From: CADCTM01 sp049671305
Lineage (GTDB): Bacteria > Cyanobacteriota > Cyanobacteriia > Cyanobacteriales > Coleofasciculaceae
Length of the DNA stretch: 64,000 nucleotides
Direction of reading: 5' to 3'
NCBI GenBank assembly: GCA_049671305.1
Contig: JBATUR010000104.1
Coordinates: 11,276-75,275 of the forward strand
The position numbers and the translations under genes were made by a program. The first letter of the stretch is position 1; every line of letters starts with the position of its first letter. The notes beneath the pieces were generated by a model. That model worked only from the letters and a program-made list of their open reading frames with translations, was not told where the DNA came from and did not search any database. Positions 8,988 to 18,478 of this stretch are shown one piece after another.

Positions 8988-10172
8988 TTAAAGATTAATC
9001 GGGAAAATTACCGTGAAAGTTGAACCAACTCCAACTTCAGAAACAAACTGAATTTCACCTTGTAGTAATTTTACCAGGCGAGAAACGATCGCTAAACCCA
9101 AGCCCGTCCCCTCATGCTTACGGCTACCTTGGTTAAAAAAAGCTTGGGAGTAAGGTTCAAAAAGGCGATCGCAATCTTCAGTAGCAATACCAATACCAGT
9201 ATCAGTCACTGCAATAGACCAACGCTCATTTGGTAAACTGTGGCAGCTAATTACCACCGAACCTTCATCAGTATAACGAATAGCATTACCAACAAGATTA
9301 GTCAAGATTTGTTGTAAGCGAAAAGTATCAGTAAAGGCTTGGTGAGGCGCGTGATCACTATTTATTTTTAGTTGTAACCCTTGTAATTGCGCCAATGGAG
9401 CCAACATTTCCACTACAATATTAATAACAGAACGCACATTAATAACTTCCAAATTTAACTTCATTTGAGCCGATTGGTAACGCGACAATTCCAAAGAATC
9501 ATTAACAATACGCAGTAAATGCCGTCCACCTTTGAGAACTTGTTCAATACTACGAATCGTTAGAGAAGTTGCATCAGTAACATTTTTATCTTGTAGTCGC
9601 AACAGAAGTTCTGAATAACCAATCACAGACGTTAAAGGCGTTTTCAACTCATGTGCCAAATATGACAAATTATCTTTACTTGCTTCAAAAAGACGAGTTA
9701 ATTCTTGATTAGTAAGTGTTAGCTGACTTTGCAGTTGCTCCAACTCATTTAAACGAGATTGTACATAAGTTTTAAAACACAAAGAAATTGCTTCATCTAA
9801 AACAGCATCAATCTGACCAAAAACAGCAATAATTTCTTGTGGAGAACCCTCAAGTAAACGAGGTTCCAAGACTGAGAAAATAAGGCGACGCAAGAGACTA
9901 TATTCTCGCACAATTTCTGCTGCATCATAACCTTGCCGCGCCCGCAAATCTCCGTGATCTAAACTTGCCTGAACAATTGATTGAAAATGCTGATCTTGAG
10001 GGCTATCCAGCACCGCCGCCAAGGATTTGAGAAGCTTGGGTAGCGAATCACCAAGTGCCGTATCAGATAAGTTTACAGAGCTTTCAACCTGTCTATCTTG
10101 GCGGACTACCTCCATCCAGCGCTCCATAATTGTCTCAGTTTGAGCAGCAATAAATTGGCTAGTATTTAACAT
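8988..10172 (-). CDS. Sensor histidine kinase with RsbR-like N-terminal domain
   Basis: 394 residues, soluble (no membrane segments). Residues 1-140 form an all-helical domain resembling the RsbT co-antagonist (RsbRD) N-terminal domain. A short coiled coil (about 140-165) leads to the HisKA dimerisation domain with phospho-acceptor His at about residue 174 (LAHELKTPLTSVIGYSELL). The ATPase domain follows, with NLVGNAIRYT, DTGIGIATED, and GTGLGLAIVSRLV boxes. It should autophosphorylate and pass phosphate to a response regulator; none is encoded nearby, so it is an orphan kinase. The signal is unknown. ATG at 10172. Confidence 0.92.
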   Translation of the reverse strand: MLNTSQFIAAQTETIMERWMEVVRQDRQVESSVNLSDTALGDSLPKLLKSLAAVLDSPQDQHFQSIVQASLDHGDLRARQGYDAAEIVREYSLLRRLIFSVLEPRLLEGSPQEIIAVFGQIDAVLDEAISLCFKTYVQSRLNELEQLQSQLTLTNQELTRLFEASKDNLSYLAHELKTPLTSVIGYSELLLRLQDKNVTDATSLTIRSIEQVLKGGRHLLRIVNDSLELSRYQSAQMKLNLEVINVRSVINIVVEMLAPLAQLQGLQLKINSDHAPHQAFTDTFRLQQILTNLVGNAIRYTDEGSVVISCHSLPNERWSIAVTDTGIGIATEDCDRLFEPYSQAFFNQGSRKHEGTGLGLAIVSRLVKLLQGEIQFVSEVGVGSTFTVIFPINL

Positions 10173-10486
10173 AAAAATTTTACCTATAGCAAGCCGATGT
10201 TTTAAAATTTGAACAGAAAAATCTTAAAATTAAAAAGTTGTCAGTTAATTTCGAGAATCGCTAAACTTCTGGCGCTAAGAGTAAGCCGCATATTTAACAT
10301 TACCCATAATTATCTCTAGTATCATATTCAGAGATAAAACCAGCGACTTGAGATCTCAAAAACTACTATAGATTAAACGAACAGCCCAACCTTTGGCTTC
10401 TTGCTCAAGATAGGTTACGGTTGACCGTATTTTTTGTAATATTAAAAATATTGTCCGTGTTCCTTGTTAACCAGTAGAAAAAATTG
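10173..10486. other. Divergent intergenic region with a perfect dyad
   Basis: About 314 bases between the kinase (minus) and the ADP-ribosylglycohydrolase-like gene (plus). TACGGTTGACCGTA at about 10424-10437 is a near-perfect inverted repeat followed by six T residues. It may be an operator or a short intrinsic terminator. No other structure is evident. Confidence 0.4.
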
Positions 10487-11428
10487 ATGCGGTACTCACT
10501 TTTGAGTCAGTTTCGTGGTGCATTACTGGGTAGTTTAGTGGGAGAAATTTTAGGCAGTAACAAAGGCAGGATGCCTAGTAGGCTGTTGTTGAAAGCATCC
10601 TCAGATCAAGATAATCAATCGCTGGTTGCGCTTGCCACTCAATTAAATTGGAGTCAGATTGCAACTTGTGGAATTGAAAGTCTAATTCATTGTGGGAGAC
10701 TAGATCTTGAAGATTGGCAGCTTCGCTCTAGTAAAGTCGAGTCGTTGAGCTTATTAAAAAATACCGCAAACAGTAGTGAAGCCGCTTTAGCAACATTGCC
10801 AATTGCTTTATTTTTCCACGACGATCAAAGTAAATTGCGACAACAACTGCAACAGGCAGCAGCACATTGGCAACAGACAGAGGAAAATGAAGGAGTGTTG
10901 GCTGTTGGATATGCGATCGCTCTCGCCCTAACTGAAAAACTCAATCACACCTTAATTCCGCAAATTCTCAGCTACCTGGGAAACGCTCAAACCCGCTTGG
11001 GGCAGCAACTACAACAAGTGCAAAACCTGATAGACAAAGGCGCTGCCCTCAATAGTGCTGTTCATCAATTGCGCCAAGAAGCTAAACTCCAAGGGGGTAC
11101 TGATACAGTGTGCGCCATCGCCTTAGCCTTTTACTGCTTTCTAAGCACTCCGGAAGATTTTCGACTCAGCCTCAGTCGTGCTAGCCTGATTACCTACCAA
11201 CCTCAACTCACATCGGCTCTAACTGGGGCATTAGCTGGAGCATATAATAGCAATATGGGCATTCCTATCGGCTGGCGTCTGGAGGCAAACCAAATCAACA
11301 TGAGTATCCAGAGACTAAAACTTTCAGAGCAACTGCTTGCCGTTTGGTCAGGTGCTTATGGAGTCTCCGTTATTGAGCCTTTGCCGTGGGCAGCCATTGC
11401 TGCACCAAGAGTAATTAGGTTAGGCTAG
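10487..11428 (+). CDS. ADP-ribosylglycohydrolase-like protein
   Basis: 313 residues from ATG at 10487. It keeps the family's N-terminal FRGALLGSLVGEILGS and C-terminal GGTDTVCAIALAF and LTSALTGALAGAYN segments, seen in DraG/ARH-type hydrolases that remove ADP-ribose from proteins or other substrates. The usual N-terminal metal-binding Thr-Asp-Asp motif is not clear: the region after GEILGS reads NKGRMPSRLL. Metal binding and catalysis may therefore be altered. It is probably a diverged, cyanobacterium-specific member. Possible roles range from true hydrolase to non-catalytic binder. Confidence 0.65.
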   Translation: MRYSLLSQFRGALLGSLVGEILGSNKGRMPSRLLLKASSDQDNQSLVALATQLNWSQIATCGIESLIHCGRLDLEDWQLRSSKVESLSLLKNTANSSEAALATLPIALFFHDDQSKLRQQLQQAAAHWQQTEENEGVLAVGYAIALALTEKLNHTLIPQILSYLGNAQTRLGQQLQQVQNLIDKGAALNSAVHQLRQEAKLQGGTDTVCAIALAFYCFLSTPEDFRLSLSRASLITYQPQLTSALTGALAGAYNSNMGIPIGWRLEANQINMSIQRLKLSEQLLAVWSGAYGVSVIEPLPWAAIAAPRVIRLG

Positions 11429-11549
11429 TCAAAGTCTAATTAGTCAACAAAGGAGCATTACTAAGTAGTTAGACATTTATTAAAGTATTAAAAATTGATA
11501 GTTATCTGGCAAGTCAAACAAGTCGTTTTATTATATTAACGCAGCCGTT

Positions 11550-11633
11550 TATCTGGTCAAACCGACAATATTATCCCAAAAAAAAGTCAATATATTGTTA
11601 ATCGGTTTAGGGTAGAAGCCCACCTCCCAGATA
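11550..11633 (+). ncRNA. Candidate structured RNA / leader upstream of the HD phosphohydrolase
   Basis: Nested complementarity in the 323-base gap before the HD gene. TATCTGG (11550-11556) pairs with CCAGATA (11627-11633). Inside, AAACCGACAATAT (11559-11571) pairs with ATATTGT plus TCGGTTT (11592-11598 and 11602-11608) with a three-base bulge. A GGG-TAGAAG-CCC hairpin follows at 11610-11621. Together this draws a three-way-junction-like fold. It does not match a riboswitch class that I can recognise. The strand is assumed from the downstream gene. Confidence 0.35.
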
Positions 11634-11751
11634 GTTCCATTACACTTATTCTAGATAAATCTGAATATGTTGCAATGCTCACTTTGACTTCCAAGACTGC
11701 CTGTCTGGTTAATCCAACTGCTCCCGTCACCTGAAAGGGCAAATTTTTGCT

Positions 11752-14307
11752 ATGAAAACGCTTCAATCGTTGACGCAGCCTATCACGCAATTACGGCGAA
11801 ACTCCAGGCAGCTTCGTACTTGGTTGTTATTGGGGTTAGGTAACTTTACAATCGTTGATAAATCAGCATCTCAAAGCCACACGAAGAAAGACGATAGCGT
11901 ACAGCCCTTTGGGCATGAAAACAGCAAAGCGGAACGTAGTTCAGGGCTACTGCAAGCAAATAGCCCTTCTAACTCCAAACCGCCTCAAAAACAACTCCCC
12001 AAAAGAGGCAAAAAGCGCCCACAGCTTATGTGGTTGCTAGCAGTCGTATCCCTGACCAGCGTCATGGGTAACCGCTTTTACAATCAGCCCAAGCTCAATG
12101 TTGGTACAGTTGCTCCTCAAACGATTCGAGCACCCCATAGCGTCCGTGTGGAAGACGCCAAAACTACAGAAGAAAAGCGCAAGGCTGCCCGTACAGGCTC
12201 AATACCTGTCTTGATGTTAGATAACTCGATCAGCCAAAATATCTATCAAGAGCTTCAGCAGTCTCTCGATCAAGCCGATGCATTGCGCCAAAAAATGGGT
12301 CGTTTTCCTTTTACAGAAACTACCTTTTTATCAGATTCTACACAACGGTATCTGCGCCAAACTCAAGAATGGGAGTGGCAAGCCATCTCAGCAGCCATCA
12401 ATGTTGGTCAAAACCCCAAACCAATAGTTTCTAACGGATTAGTTAATCAAACCGATCAGCTACAAGCACTTTTTTTTGCTCAAGCGGTAAGCGAATTGCA
12501 AAGCTACCGTCAAATTGCCTCACCCCAAGCCTTCATTAACTTACTAGCATCAATAACCACAGCCCGCCAAGGTTACGCGGCTGCCAGAAGACAAATTGAG
12601 CCAGTAAAGACTGACTCTAACCATCAATACCATGTCTCCTTGCTGAATTTATCAGATAATGTCTGGCGGGAAACGCGACTAGGTACGACTCAGGCATCAA
12701 AACGTATTTTGACTCAGGGCATTCCGGCGGGACTACCGCCTAGTATTTTGGATGAGACAATTAAAATTCAGCTTAGTAGCTTGATTCCTTCAGAAGCAAT
12801 GCCATTTGCCACGGAACTGCTCAATAATATCCTACAGCCTAATTTAGTTGAGGATAAAGAACAAACCAAGCGCCGCGCTGAACAAGCAGCACAAGCTGTG
12901 GAACCTGTGTATGTTTTTGTACAACGGGGAGAAGTGATTGTTCAAGCTAATGAGAAAATTAGTCAGGCAAATTTTGTCCTGCTTGACCGCTTTAATTTAA
13001 GTCGTCGGGGCGTGAATTGGTACGGGATAGCAGGTTTTGGGGTTTTGGTTAGCAGTGCAGTTGGTTTGTTTTGGCTGGTGGAAAGACGAGTTTATCCCAG
13101 TTTGCGGCAACGTGACCATTTTGTGGTACTACTTTTAACTTTGAGCACGCCGCTTTTGGCATTGTTTGGGGTTCCCTATACTGATTTGCCTGCGATTGGT
13201 TTATTAATTGGCAGCTTTTATAGTCCAGCTTTGGGACTTACGGTAGTGAGTTTGCTGACTGGGTTGGTGACATTCAGCATGGAAGTGAGCCGCGATTATT
13301 TATTGGCTGGGGCGGCTGGAGGTTTGCTGGGGGCATGGTTTGCCGGTAGAATGCGATCGCGTGAGGAATTGGCGCTTTTGGGTGTTGCAGTCGGCTTAAC
13401 TCAAGGTACTGTCTATTTGCTGCTAAATCTAATTTTAAGTGCGGCGGCAGGTGCGGTTTGGTATACCGTACTTCAAGAAGCAGTTTTGTATGCTTTAGCT
13501 GGTTTGTCTTGGAGTGTGGTGGCGTTGGGTATATCACCATACTTAGAGCGAGTCTTTGATTTGGTGACTCCGATTCGTCTAGCTGAGTTATCCAATCCTA
13601 ATCGTGCACTTTTAAAACGTCTGGCTTCTGAAGCGCCTGGGACGTTCCAGCATACCTTATTTGTGACTTCTTTGGCAGAAGCGGCGGCACGAGAATTACA
13701 CTGTAATGTTGAATTGGTGCGGGCAGGAACTTTATATCACGATATCGGCAAAATGCACGACCCGTTGGGATTTATTGAGAATCAGATGGGCGGACCGAAT
13801 AAGCATGATGAAATTAATGACCCGAAAAAGAGTACTGAAATTATTAAAAAGCACGTTAGTCAAGGCTTGGTAATGGCTCGCAAACATCAATTACCAAGGG
13901 CGATTCGTAACTTTATCCCAGAACATCAGGGTACAATTTTGGTGTCCTATTTTTATTATCAAGCTCAACAACAAGCAGAAAAAGAAGGATTGCCGCCCGT
14001 ATCAGAGGCAGATTTTCGTTATGAAGGACCGATTCCACAGTCACGAGAAACTGGTGTTGTGATGTTGGCAGATGCTTGTGAGGCGGCATTACGGAGCCTT
14101 AAGGATGCCACTCCTGAAATAGCTTTAGGGATGATTAATAAAATTTTAAAAGCTCGTTGGCAGGACAATCAATTAGTAGATTCCGGACTAACTAGAGAAG
14201 ATTTGTCAACTATTGCAGATGTTTTTGTTAAGGTTTGGCAACAGTGTAATCATCAACGCATTGCTTATCCAAAAGGGGCGCTGAATGTTTCTTCATCTGT
14301 TAATTAA
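11752..14307 (+). CDS. 7TM-HD family phosphohydrolase (PgpH-like)
   Basis: 851 residues, ATG at 11752 with an AAGGG site upstream. A cytoplasmic N-terminal tail of about 90 residues precedes one membrane helix (about 92-108). A large extracytoplasmic 7TMR-HDED domain (about 110-425) follows, then about seven membrane helices (425-615). The C-terminal cytosolic HD domain carries the metal-binding HDIGK near residue 662, and HEINDPKK- and IPEHQGT-like segments. Characterised relatives (Listeria PgpH) hydrolyse the second messenger c-di-AMP to pApA. c-di-AMP occurs in cyanobacteria, where it links to osmotic and dark-survival responses. The same function here is inference. A potentially structured leader lies upstream. 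Confidence 0.92.
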   Translation: MKTLQSLTQPITQLRRNSRQLRTWLLLGLGNFTIVDKSASQSHTKKDDSVQPFGHENSKAERSSGLLQANSPSNSKPPQKQLPKRGKKRPQLMWLLAVVSLTSVMGNRFYNQPKLNVGTVAPQTIRAPHSVRVEDAKTTEEKRKAARTGSIPVLMLDNSISQNIYQELQQSLDQADALRQKMGRFPFTETTFLSDSTQRYLRQTQEWEWQAISAAINVGQNPKPIVSNGLVNQTDQLQALFFAQAVSELQSYRQIASPQAFINLLASITTARQGYAAARRQIEPVKTDSNHQYHVSLLNLSDNVWRETRLGTTQASKRILTQGIPAGLPPSILDETIKIQLSSLIPSEAMPFATELLNNILQPNLVEDKEQTKRRAEQAAQAVEPVYVFVQRGEVIVQANEKISQANFVLLDRFNLSRRGVNWYGIAGFGVLVSSAVGLFWLVERRVYPSLRQRDHFVVLLLTLSTPLLALFGVPYTDLPAIGLLIGSFYSPALGLTVVSLLTGLVTFSMEVSRDYLLAGAAGGLLGAWFAGRMRSREELALLGVAVGLTQGTVYLLLNLILSAAAGAVWYTVLQEAVLYALAGLSWSVVALGISPYLERVFDLVTPIRLAELSNPNRALLKRLASEAPGTFQHTLFVTSLAEAAARELHCNVELVRAGTLYHDIGKMHDPLGFIENQMGGPNKHDEINDPKKSTEIIKKHVSQGLVMARKHQLPRAIRNFIPEHQGTILVSYFYYQAQQQAEKEGLPPVSEADFRYEGPIPQSRETGVVMLADACEAALRSLKDATPEIALGMINKILKARWQDNQLVDSGLTREDLSTIADVFVKVWQQCNHQRIAYPKGALNVSSSVN

Positions 14308-14497
14308 AATTGGTTAATTGATTAACATATTCTTATGGGTATTTTTCAGAACTAAACGATGTTTTAGTTCCGTTATTGCAGCGTGAATTGATTGATGATG
14401 GTTATCGCTTTCAAGTCAAGTTAATTCAGCGCTGGTTTGCCAATTAGCATTTCCCGATTTCTTCGTTTAAATATTTAAACCTCATTATTAATAAAAA

Positions 14498-14899
14498 CTA
14501 TTCCCGACGGTTTTGATAATCTTCAGAAGAAGTTGGGTCTAACTCATAGCGCTGGTCATCCCGTTGCTCTAAAATATCATTTGTTCTTAAAGAAGAGCGG
14601 TCATCCATTTCCAAACCAACTGCTTTTTCTATATATTCAGTAACATTTTGATCTGGAGTAGGAGTTGTGCCGCCAACTGCTTCTTCGCCAACAACTTCTG
14701 CTTGATACTGGTCAACATCAATATCGCCGCCACTCACCGCACCGCTAATTTCCATATTCTCTGCATCGTTTTCTAGCATTTTACCAATACCCTGGTTACG
14801 GTCGGTAATACCTTCATAAGGAAGTTCTATTTCTTCAAATTCTCGACTAGATTTTGTCGGTTCAGTGGGGTTAGTTTCGTTAATTTTTTCGGTTGCCAT
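14498..14899 (-). CDS. DUF6335 family protein
   Basis: 133 residues, highly acidic and without membrane segments. The central VSGGDIDVDQYQAEVVGEEA and VGGTTPTPDQNVTEYIEKAVG segments and the C-terminal ERDDQRYELDPTSSEDY pattern match my recollection of DUF6335. That family is frequent in cyanobacteria, often near stress genes. No biochemical function is known. The composition suggests a largely disordered protein. It is transcribed divergently from the PfpI-like gene and opens the stress cluster running to about 21.5 kb. Confidence 0.75.
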   Translation of the reverse strand: MATEKINETNPTEPTKSSREFEEIELPYEGITDRNQGIGKMLENDAENMEISGAVSGGDIDVDQYQAEVVGEEAVGGTTPTPDQNVTEYIEKAVGLEMDDRSSLRTNDILEQRDDQRYELDPTSSEDYQNRRE

Positions 14900-15094
14900 G
14901 ATTATTTGGAATTGTTTTGTATGTTTGGGTGCTTATATCTTAACTTATTGCCAATTAACAAACTTATTTCTTTAGAACGGGTTTTTCTTTGATATATCTA
15001 CCACTTATGATTGAGGAAAAAGCTTGAAGGAAATTTTAATTTTAGAACAAACACAAACAGAAAATATTTTTGCAATCAACCAAAAATAAATCAA

Positions 15095-16186
15095 ATGACA
15101 TCAATGCAAAATTCTAAACGAGTTGCCATTTTGGTAGACCAAAAATTTGAAGACTCAGAGTTTCAAATTCCCTACAAAGCCTTACAGCAAGCAGGAGCAA
15201 AAGTTACTGTCCTTGGTTCTCGAATGAATGAGAAATATCAGGGAAAAGAAGGTCAAGTTTCGATTAAACCTGATGGCACTTTCACTGAAGCACGTCCGGC
15301 AGATTTTGACGCGGTTATTATTCCTGGAGGTATGGCTCCTGATACAATGCGGACTAACGCTAATGCTGTAAAATTTGTGCAAGAAGCGATGGATTTAGGT
15401 ATATTAGTAGCGGCTGTTTGTCATGGTCCGCAGATGTTAATTGAAGGCGATTTACTCAAAGGTAAAAAAGCGACCGGCTTTGTGGCTATTCGTAAGGATA
15501 TAATCAATGCTGGAGCAAATTATCAAGATGAATCTTTAGTAGTAGATGGTAATTTAATTACTTCTCGGCAACCAGGTGATTTAGCCATTTTTTCAACTGC
15601 TATTTTGTCGAGATTAGGACTTAATATTCCTGAACAAGTGCTACCTAATGAAACTGATCTTAGTGCTCAATGGTGGCAGCTAGCAGAAGCTTGGGGCGGT
15701 AATAGCAAAAAAGAAATTGTTGATGCACTTAATACAGCAATTGCTGGGGAAAAGTACGGGAAGAAAGCGTTTGAGCAGTATGCTGAAAGAACCTCAGACG
15801 AAGAATTGCGATCGCTTCTTCAAGAAATGCTTGCCAATAAACAGCACCACATACAAATGCTGGAAAATCGCCTCCAGGAATTAGATGCCTCTGAATCAAT
15901 TTCTGCCTCTGCTGCTGATATTTATGCTAGTCTAAAAGACCTACTACACTCTAGCGACAATTTATCTATTTTACAGCGTGCTTTAGGAGATATCCAAACA
16001 GGTGTTGTTGATATTTTCAACCTGAGAAAGCAGTATACTGACCCAACTTCAACAGCTATCTTTACCCTCATTGAAACCAATTTAGCTAAGTCTGAACAGA
16101 GGTTAGCAAAACTCTATCATGAGCGTATCGGAGGCGATACTGTAAAACCAGCAAAACCAACAACTGGTGCTGCTGTAACGGGCTAA
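15095..16186 (+). CDS. DJ-1/PfpI protein fused to ferritin-like helical domain
   Basis: 363 residues from ATG at 15095 (MTSMQNSKRVAIL...); a second ATG lies at 15104. Residues 8-185 form a class I glutamine-amidotransferase-like PfpI domain with the nucleophile elbow AAVCHGPQ (Cys109, His110) and an acidic FEDSE segment near residue 20. Known relatives act as glyoxalases/deglycases, chaperones or peptidases. Residues about 200-340 are a four-helix, ferritin-like/DUF2383-type bundle (ALNTAIAGEKYGKKAFEQY, KQHHIQMLENRLQEL). The combination suggests a stress protein that protects against carbonyl or oxidative damage. The PfpI plus ferritin-like fusion is less common than either part alone. Confidence 0.85.
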   Translation: MTSMQNSKRVAILVDQKFEDSEFQIPYKALQQAGAKVTVLGSRMNEKYQGKEGQVSIKPDGTFTEARPADFDAVIIPGGMAPDTMRTNANAVKFVQEAMDLGILVAAVCHGPQMLIEGDLLKGKKATGFVAIRKDIINAGANYQDESLVVDGNLITSRQPGDLAIFSTAILSRLGLNIPEQVLPNETDLSAQWWQLAEAWGGNSKKEIVDALNTAIAGEKYGKKAFEQYAERTSDEELRSLLQEMLANKQHHIQMLENRLQELDASESISASAADIYASLKDLLHSSDNLSILQRALGDIQTGVVDIFNLRKQYTDPTSTAIFTLIETNLAKSEQRLAKLYHERIGGDTVKPAKPTTGAAVTG

Positions 16187-16298
16187 ATTAACCAATGCAA
16201 ATGCTCTTAAGTTAGGTGTCTGTTTAACTCAAATAATGCTTAAAACAGCACAATATTTTTCAGCTAACTACTTGACTTAATCCACATTTTACGCTGTC

Positions 16299-16577
16299 TC
16301 AAATAATAGGCAGCGTATTTTTTGTATAATAACTTAGATGATTATTCTCATTATTTTCTAAATTCTGCTGCTCTAATTTTTTTTCCAAAAGTCCTAAGTA
16401 GGAGATAGGAACCACCAGGGGCCATAAAATTGCTCCTACAATCAAAATAAACCAAGATAGGCGCTTTTCCTCTAGGGATATATCGCTGTCTTGTTGAAAG
16501 AATTTAAGCCATACCTTAAAAACCCGCTGAAGTATTGCCAAGTAGAACAAAATTAAGATAAGTATAATAATAATCAT
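16299..16577 (-). CDS. Small two-helix membrane protein
   Basis: 92 residues from ATG at 16577, chosen because AAAGGA lies 7 bases upstream; an extended frame reaches 16691 without a ribosome-binding site. The N-terminus is a hydrophobic helix (MIIIILILILFYLAIL). A basic loop and a second helix (about 42-64, WFILIVGAILWPLVVPISYL) follow, then a polar Asn/Glu-rich tail. This looks like a small inner- or thylakoid-membrane protein seen in cyanobacteria. Function unknown. Confidence 0.6.
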   Translation of the reverse strand: MIIIILILILFYLAILQRVFKVWLKFFQQDSDISLEEKRLSWFILIVGAILWPLVVPISYLGLLEKKLEQQNLENNENNHLSYYTKNTLPII

Positions 16578-16925
16578 GATTGATCCTTTAAGAACTTGAT
16601 AATTACTAAACAATTTAATCATAGTAACTGTAAGCTTCTCTAATCTCAAGAGGCTCATTAAGTCCGATATGGCAATTTCTTGATGATGCACATGGACGGC
16701 AACCAGTCTAATTCCGAAAACGGCTTATGGAGTAGTTGCTGATTAGTTTTGCCAAAATTTGTCTACTTATTACTAAAATATTGCGGCTGATCTGGTATTT
16801 CTAGCAACATCCTCAACAAAAATTAACCCCTCTCCATAGCAAGAAGTTAATTGCTAGAGAGGAGGTTATTAAATTAACCCATTAGAGGTATGTCAATTCA
16901 GTTTCTAATGCTCAAATGAACCAAC
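16578..16925 (-). terminator. Intergenic stretch with intrinsic terminator for the helical carotenoid protein gene
   Basis: At 16827-16866, CCTCTC and GAGAGG arms flank an inner AGCAA/TTGCT stem. Read on the minus strand, the hairpin is followed by TTAATTTTTG, giving a Rho-independent terminator about 60 bases past the carotenoid-protein stop. The rest of the 348-base gap shows no gene. Confidence 0.7.
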
Positions 16926-17405
16926 TTAAATTTCAGCGCCGCCTTTAGCTTCAGCACCCATTGGCAATACCGCGCCACGCAGAAAATCGATTTGCTGGCT
17001 AAACTCCATTCCTTCAATTTTTGCTAACAAATCTTTGCCTGACTGTGCTAATTCATAACCCGGAGGCATAGGAATAATTGTGCCGCTTTCCATACCTTGT
17101 GCCAAAAAATACCAGAAAGCTAATTTAGTTTCTGGGCTCAAAGAACCATACTCTCGGCTGATTAAAGTATCAGCATTTGAAGCAATATCTCGCTGAACTT
17201 GCAACTGTTCTTCATGAGGCAATTCTTTGACTTGCTTGAATAAACCTTCAGCAATTTCAGAACCAGCAGCACCAGGTGCGGCGGGTGTTATAGAAGTACC
17301 CATCTTCGTATAAACAAACCATAGCAAAGCCAACTGTTCATCTACACTCAGGCTTTTAAAATCTTCTTTTCCTTGATCGTAGCTACTGGTAGTAGTTGAT
17401 GTCAT
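16926..17405 (-). CDS. Helical carotenoid protein (OCP N-terminal-domain paralogue)
   Basis: 159 residues, matching only the all-helical N-terminal domain of the orange carotenoid protein, with no NTF2-like C-terminal domain. The LSVDEQLALLWFVYTKMG segment keeps the carotenoid-contacting Trp29 and Tyr32 equivalents. Further conserved stretches are APGAAGSEIAEGL, SPETKLAFWYF, PMPPGYEL and FLRGAVLPMG. Such HCPs bind a ketocarotenoid and variously quench singlet oxygen or phycobilisome excitation. Clade and exact activity cannot be fixed by eye. It is divergent from the SDR gene across a 162-base promoter region and has its own terminator, consistent with independent stress- or light-regulated expression. 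Confidence 0.92.
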   Translation of the reverse strand: MTSTTTSSYDQGKEDFKSLSVDEQLALLWFVYTKMGTSITPAAPGAAGSEIAEGLFKQVKELPHEEQLQVQRDIASNADTLISREYGSLSPETKLAFWYFLAQGMESGTIIPMPPGYELAQSGKDLLAKIEGMEFSQQIDFLRGAVLPMGAEAKGGAEI

Positions 17406-17567
17406 AAAAATTTGATAAGTGAATGCAACTTCTGCAACTTAACAAACAAAAAAAAAGCATTAAACCTGCTAAAGGCATAGGTTACTAACACTTCCCTAGA
17501 CAGAGGAAACTACAACATCATTCCACGCAAAGTTATGTAAAGGAAAGGAAATCAGAGGTTTCAGAAA

Positions 17568-18443
17568 GTGAGTAGACGTTTAGAGGGTAAAGTTGCCATT
17601 ATTACAGGCGCTGGTACAGGTATCGGAGAAGCGATCGCTCATAAGTTTGCCAAAGAAGGTGCAAACGTCGTGGTGAATGGACTACCAGACGATCCAATTA
17701 TTGATGTCGCTGAATCTATTAAACAATATGGCGGAGAAGCAGTTGCCTATGGCGGAGATGTCGCAGAGGAAAATCATGCCCAAGCTTGCGTCAAAGCTGC
17801 CCTTGACCACTACGGACGCCTAGACATCCTAGTAAACAACGCAGGCGTCTTCTTGGCAACCGGCGAAACCCAAGACTACCCCATAGAAGCCTTTGATCAA
17901 ACGATCACAAACAACATCCGTAGTACCTTCTTGATGACCAAATACGCCTTACCCCACCTGCAAAAAACCCAAGGCAACATCGTCGCCGCAGGTTCAGAAG
18001 CAGGTTTTAACGGCGTACCCCAAAACTCCCCCTATGGCGGGACGAAAGGTTGGATACACGCCTTTATTAAAGGAGTAGCGGTAGAACAAGCCAAATACGG
18101 CGTCCGTGCTAACTGCTTCTGTCCCGGTGCAATAGATACCGCTTGGACTCACAAAGAAACCGGACCAATGGACGCCGAAATGGAAGAAATGACCGTCATG
18201 GCAGCACCAATGGGACGACGCGGCACACCCGAAGAAATGGCAAATGTCTGTGCCTTTCTCGCCTCCGATGAAGCCAGCTACGTCACAGGGGCGCTATGGC
18301 TTGCAGATGGCGGCGTCACCGTTGCCAAAGGTGCTGTGGGTGAACAAACGCCCCAGTCATTGCGTAAAGAACCACAGGGCAAATTACGTCTTGATCATTC
18401 ACGAGAGGGGCTAGAAAACAAAGAAACTCAGACTGTTAAGTAG
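17568..18443 (+). CDS. SDR-family NAD(P)-dependent oxidoreductase
   Basis: 291 residues, GTG start at 17568, with an AGAGG-type site upstream. It is a classical short-chain dehydrogenase: TGAGTGIGEA nucleotide-binding motif near residue 13, DILVNNAGVF, and catalytic YGGTK (YxxxK) near residue 157. The C-terminal SDEASYVTGALWLADGG segment is typical of the glucose-1-dehydrogenase/general-stress subgroup. A basic/Gln-rich C-terminal tail of about 30 residues extends beyond the usual end. The substrate is not predictable. It heads a same-strand run of stress genes continuing to the cupin at 21.5 kb, the next gene starting 36 bases on. Confidence 0.92.
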   Translation: MSRRLEGKVAIITGAGTGIGEAIAHKFAKEGANVVVNGLPDDPIIDVAESIKQYGGEAVAYGGDVAEENHAQACVKAALDHYGRLDILVNNAGVFLATGETQDYPIEAFDQTITNNIRSTFLMTKYALPHLQKTQGNIVAAGSEAGFNGVPQNSPYGGTKGWIHAFIKGVAVEQAKYGVRANCFCPGAIDTAWTHKETGPMDAEMEEMTVMAAPMGRRGTPEEMANVCAFLASDEASYVTGALWLADGGVTVAKGAVGEQTPQSLRKEPQGKLRLDHSREGLENKETQTVK

Positions 18444-18478
18444 TGGAAATTTAGCTTTTAACTCAAGGAAAACATGAC

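Noticed and set aside
11587..11790. Minus-strand frame of 67 codons before the HD gene
   Set aside because: It overlaps the proposed leader structure and the start of the real gene; no family and no ribosome-binding site.
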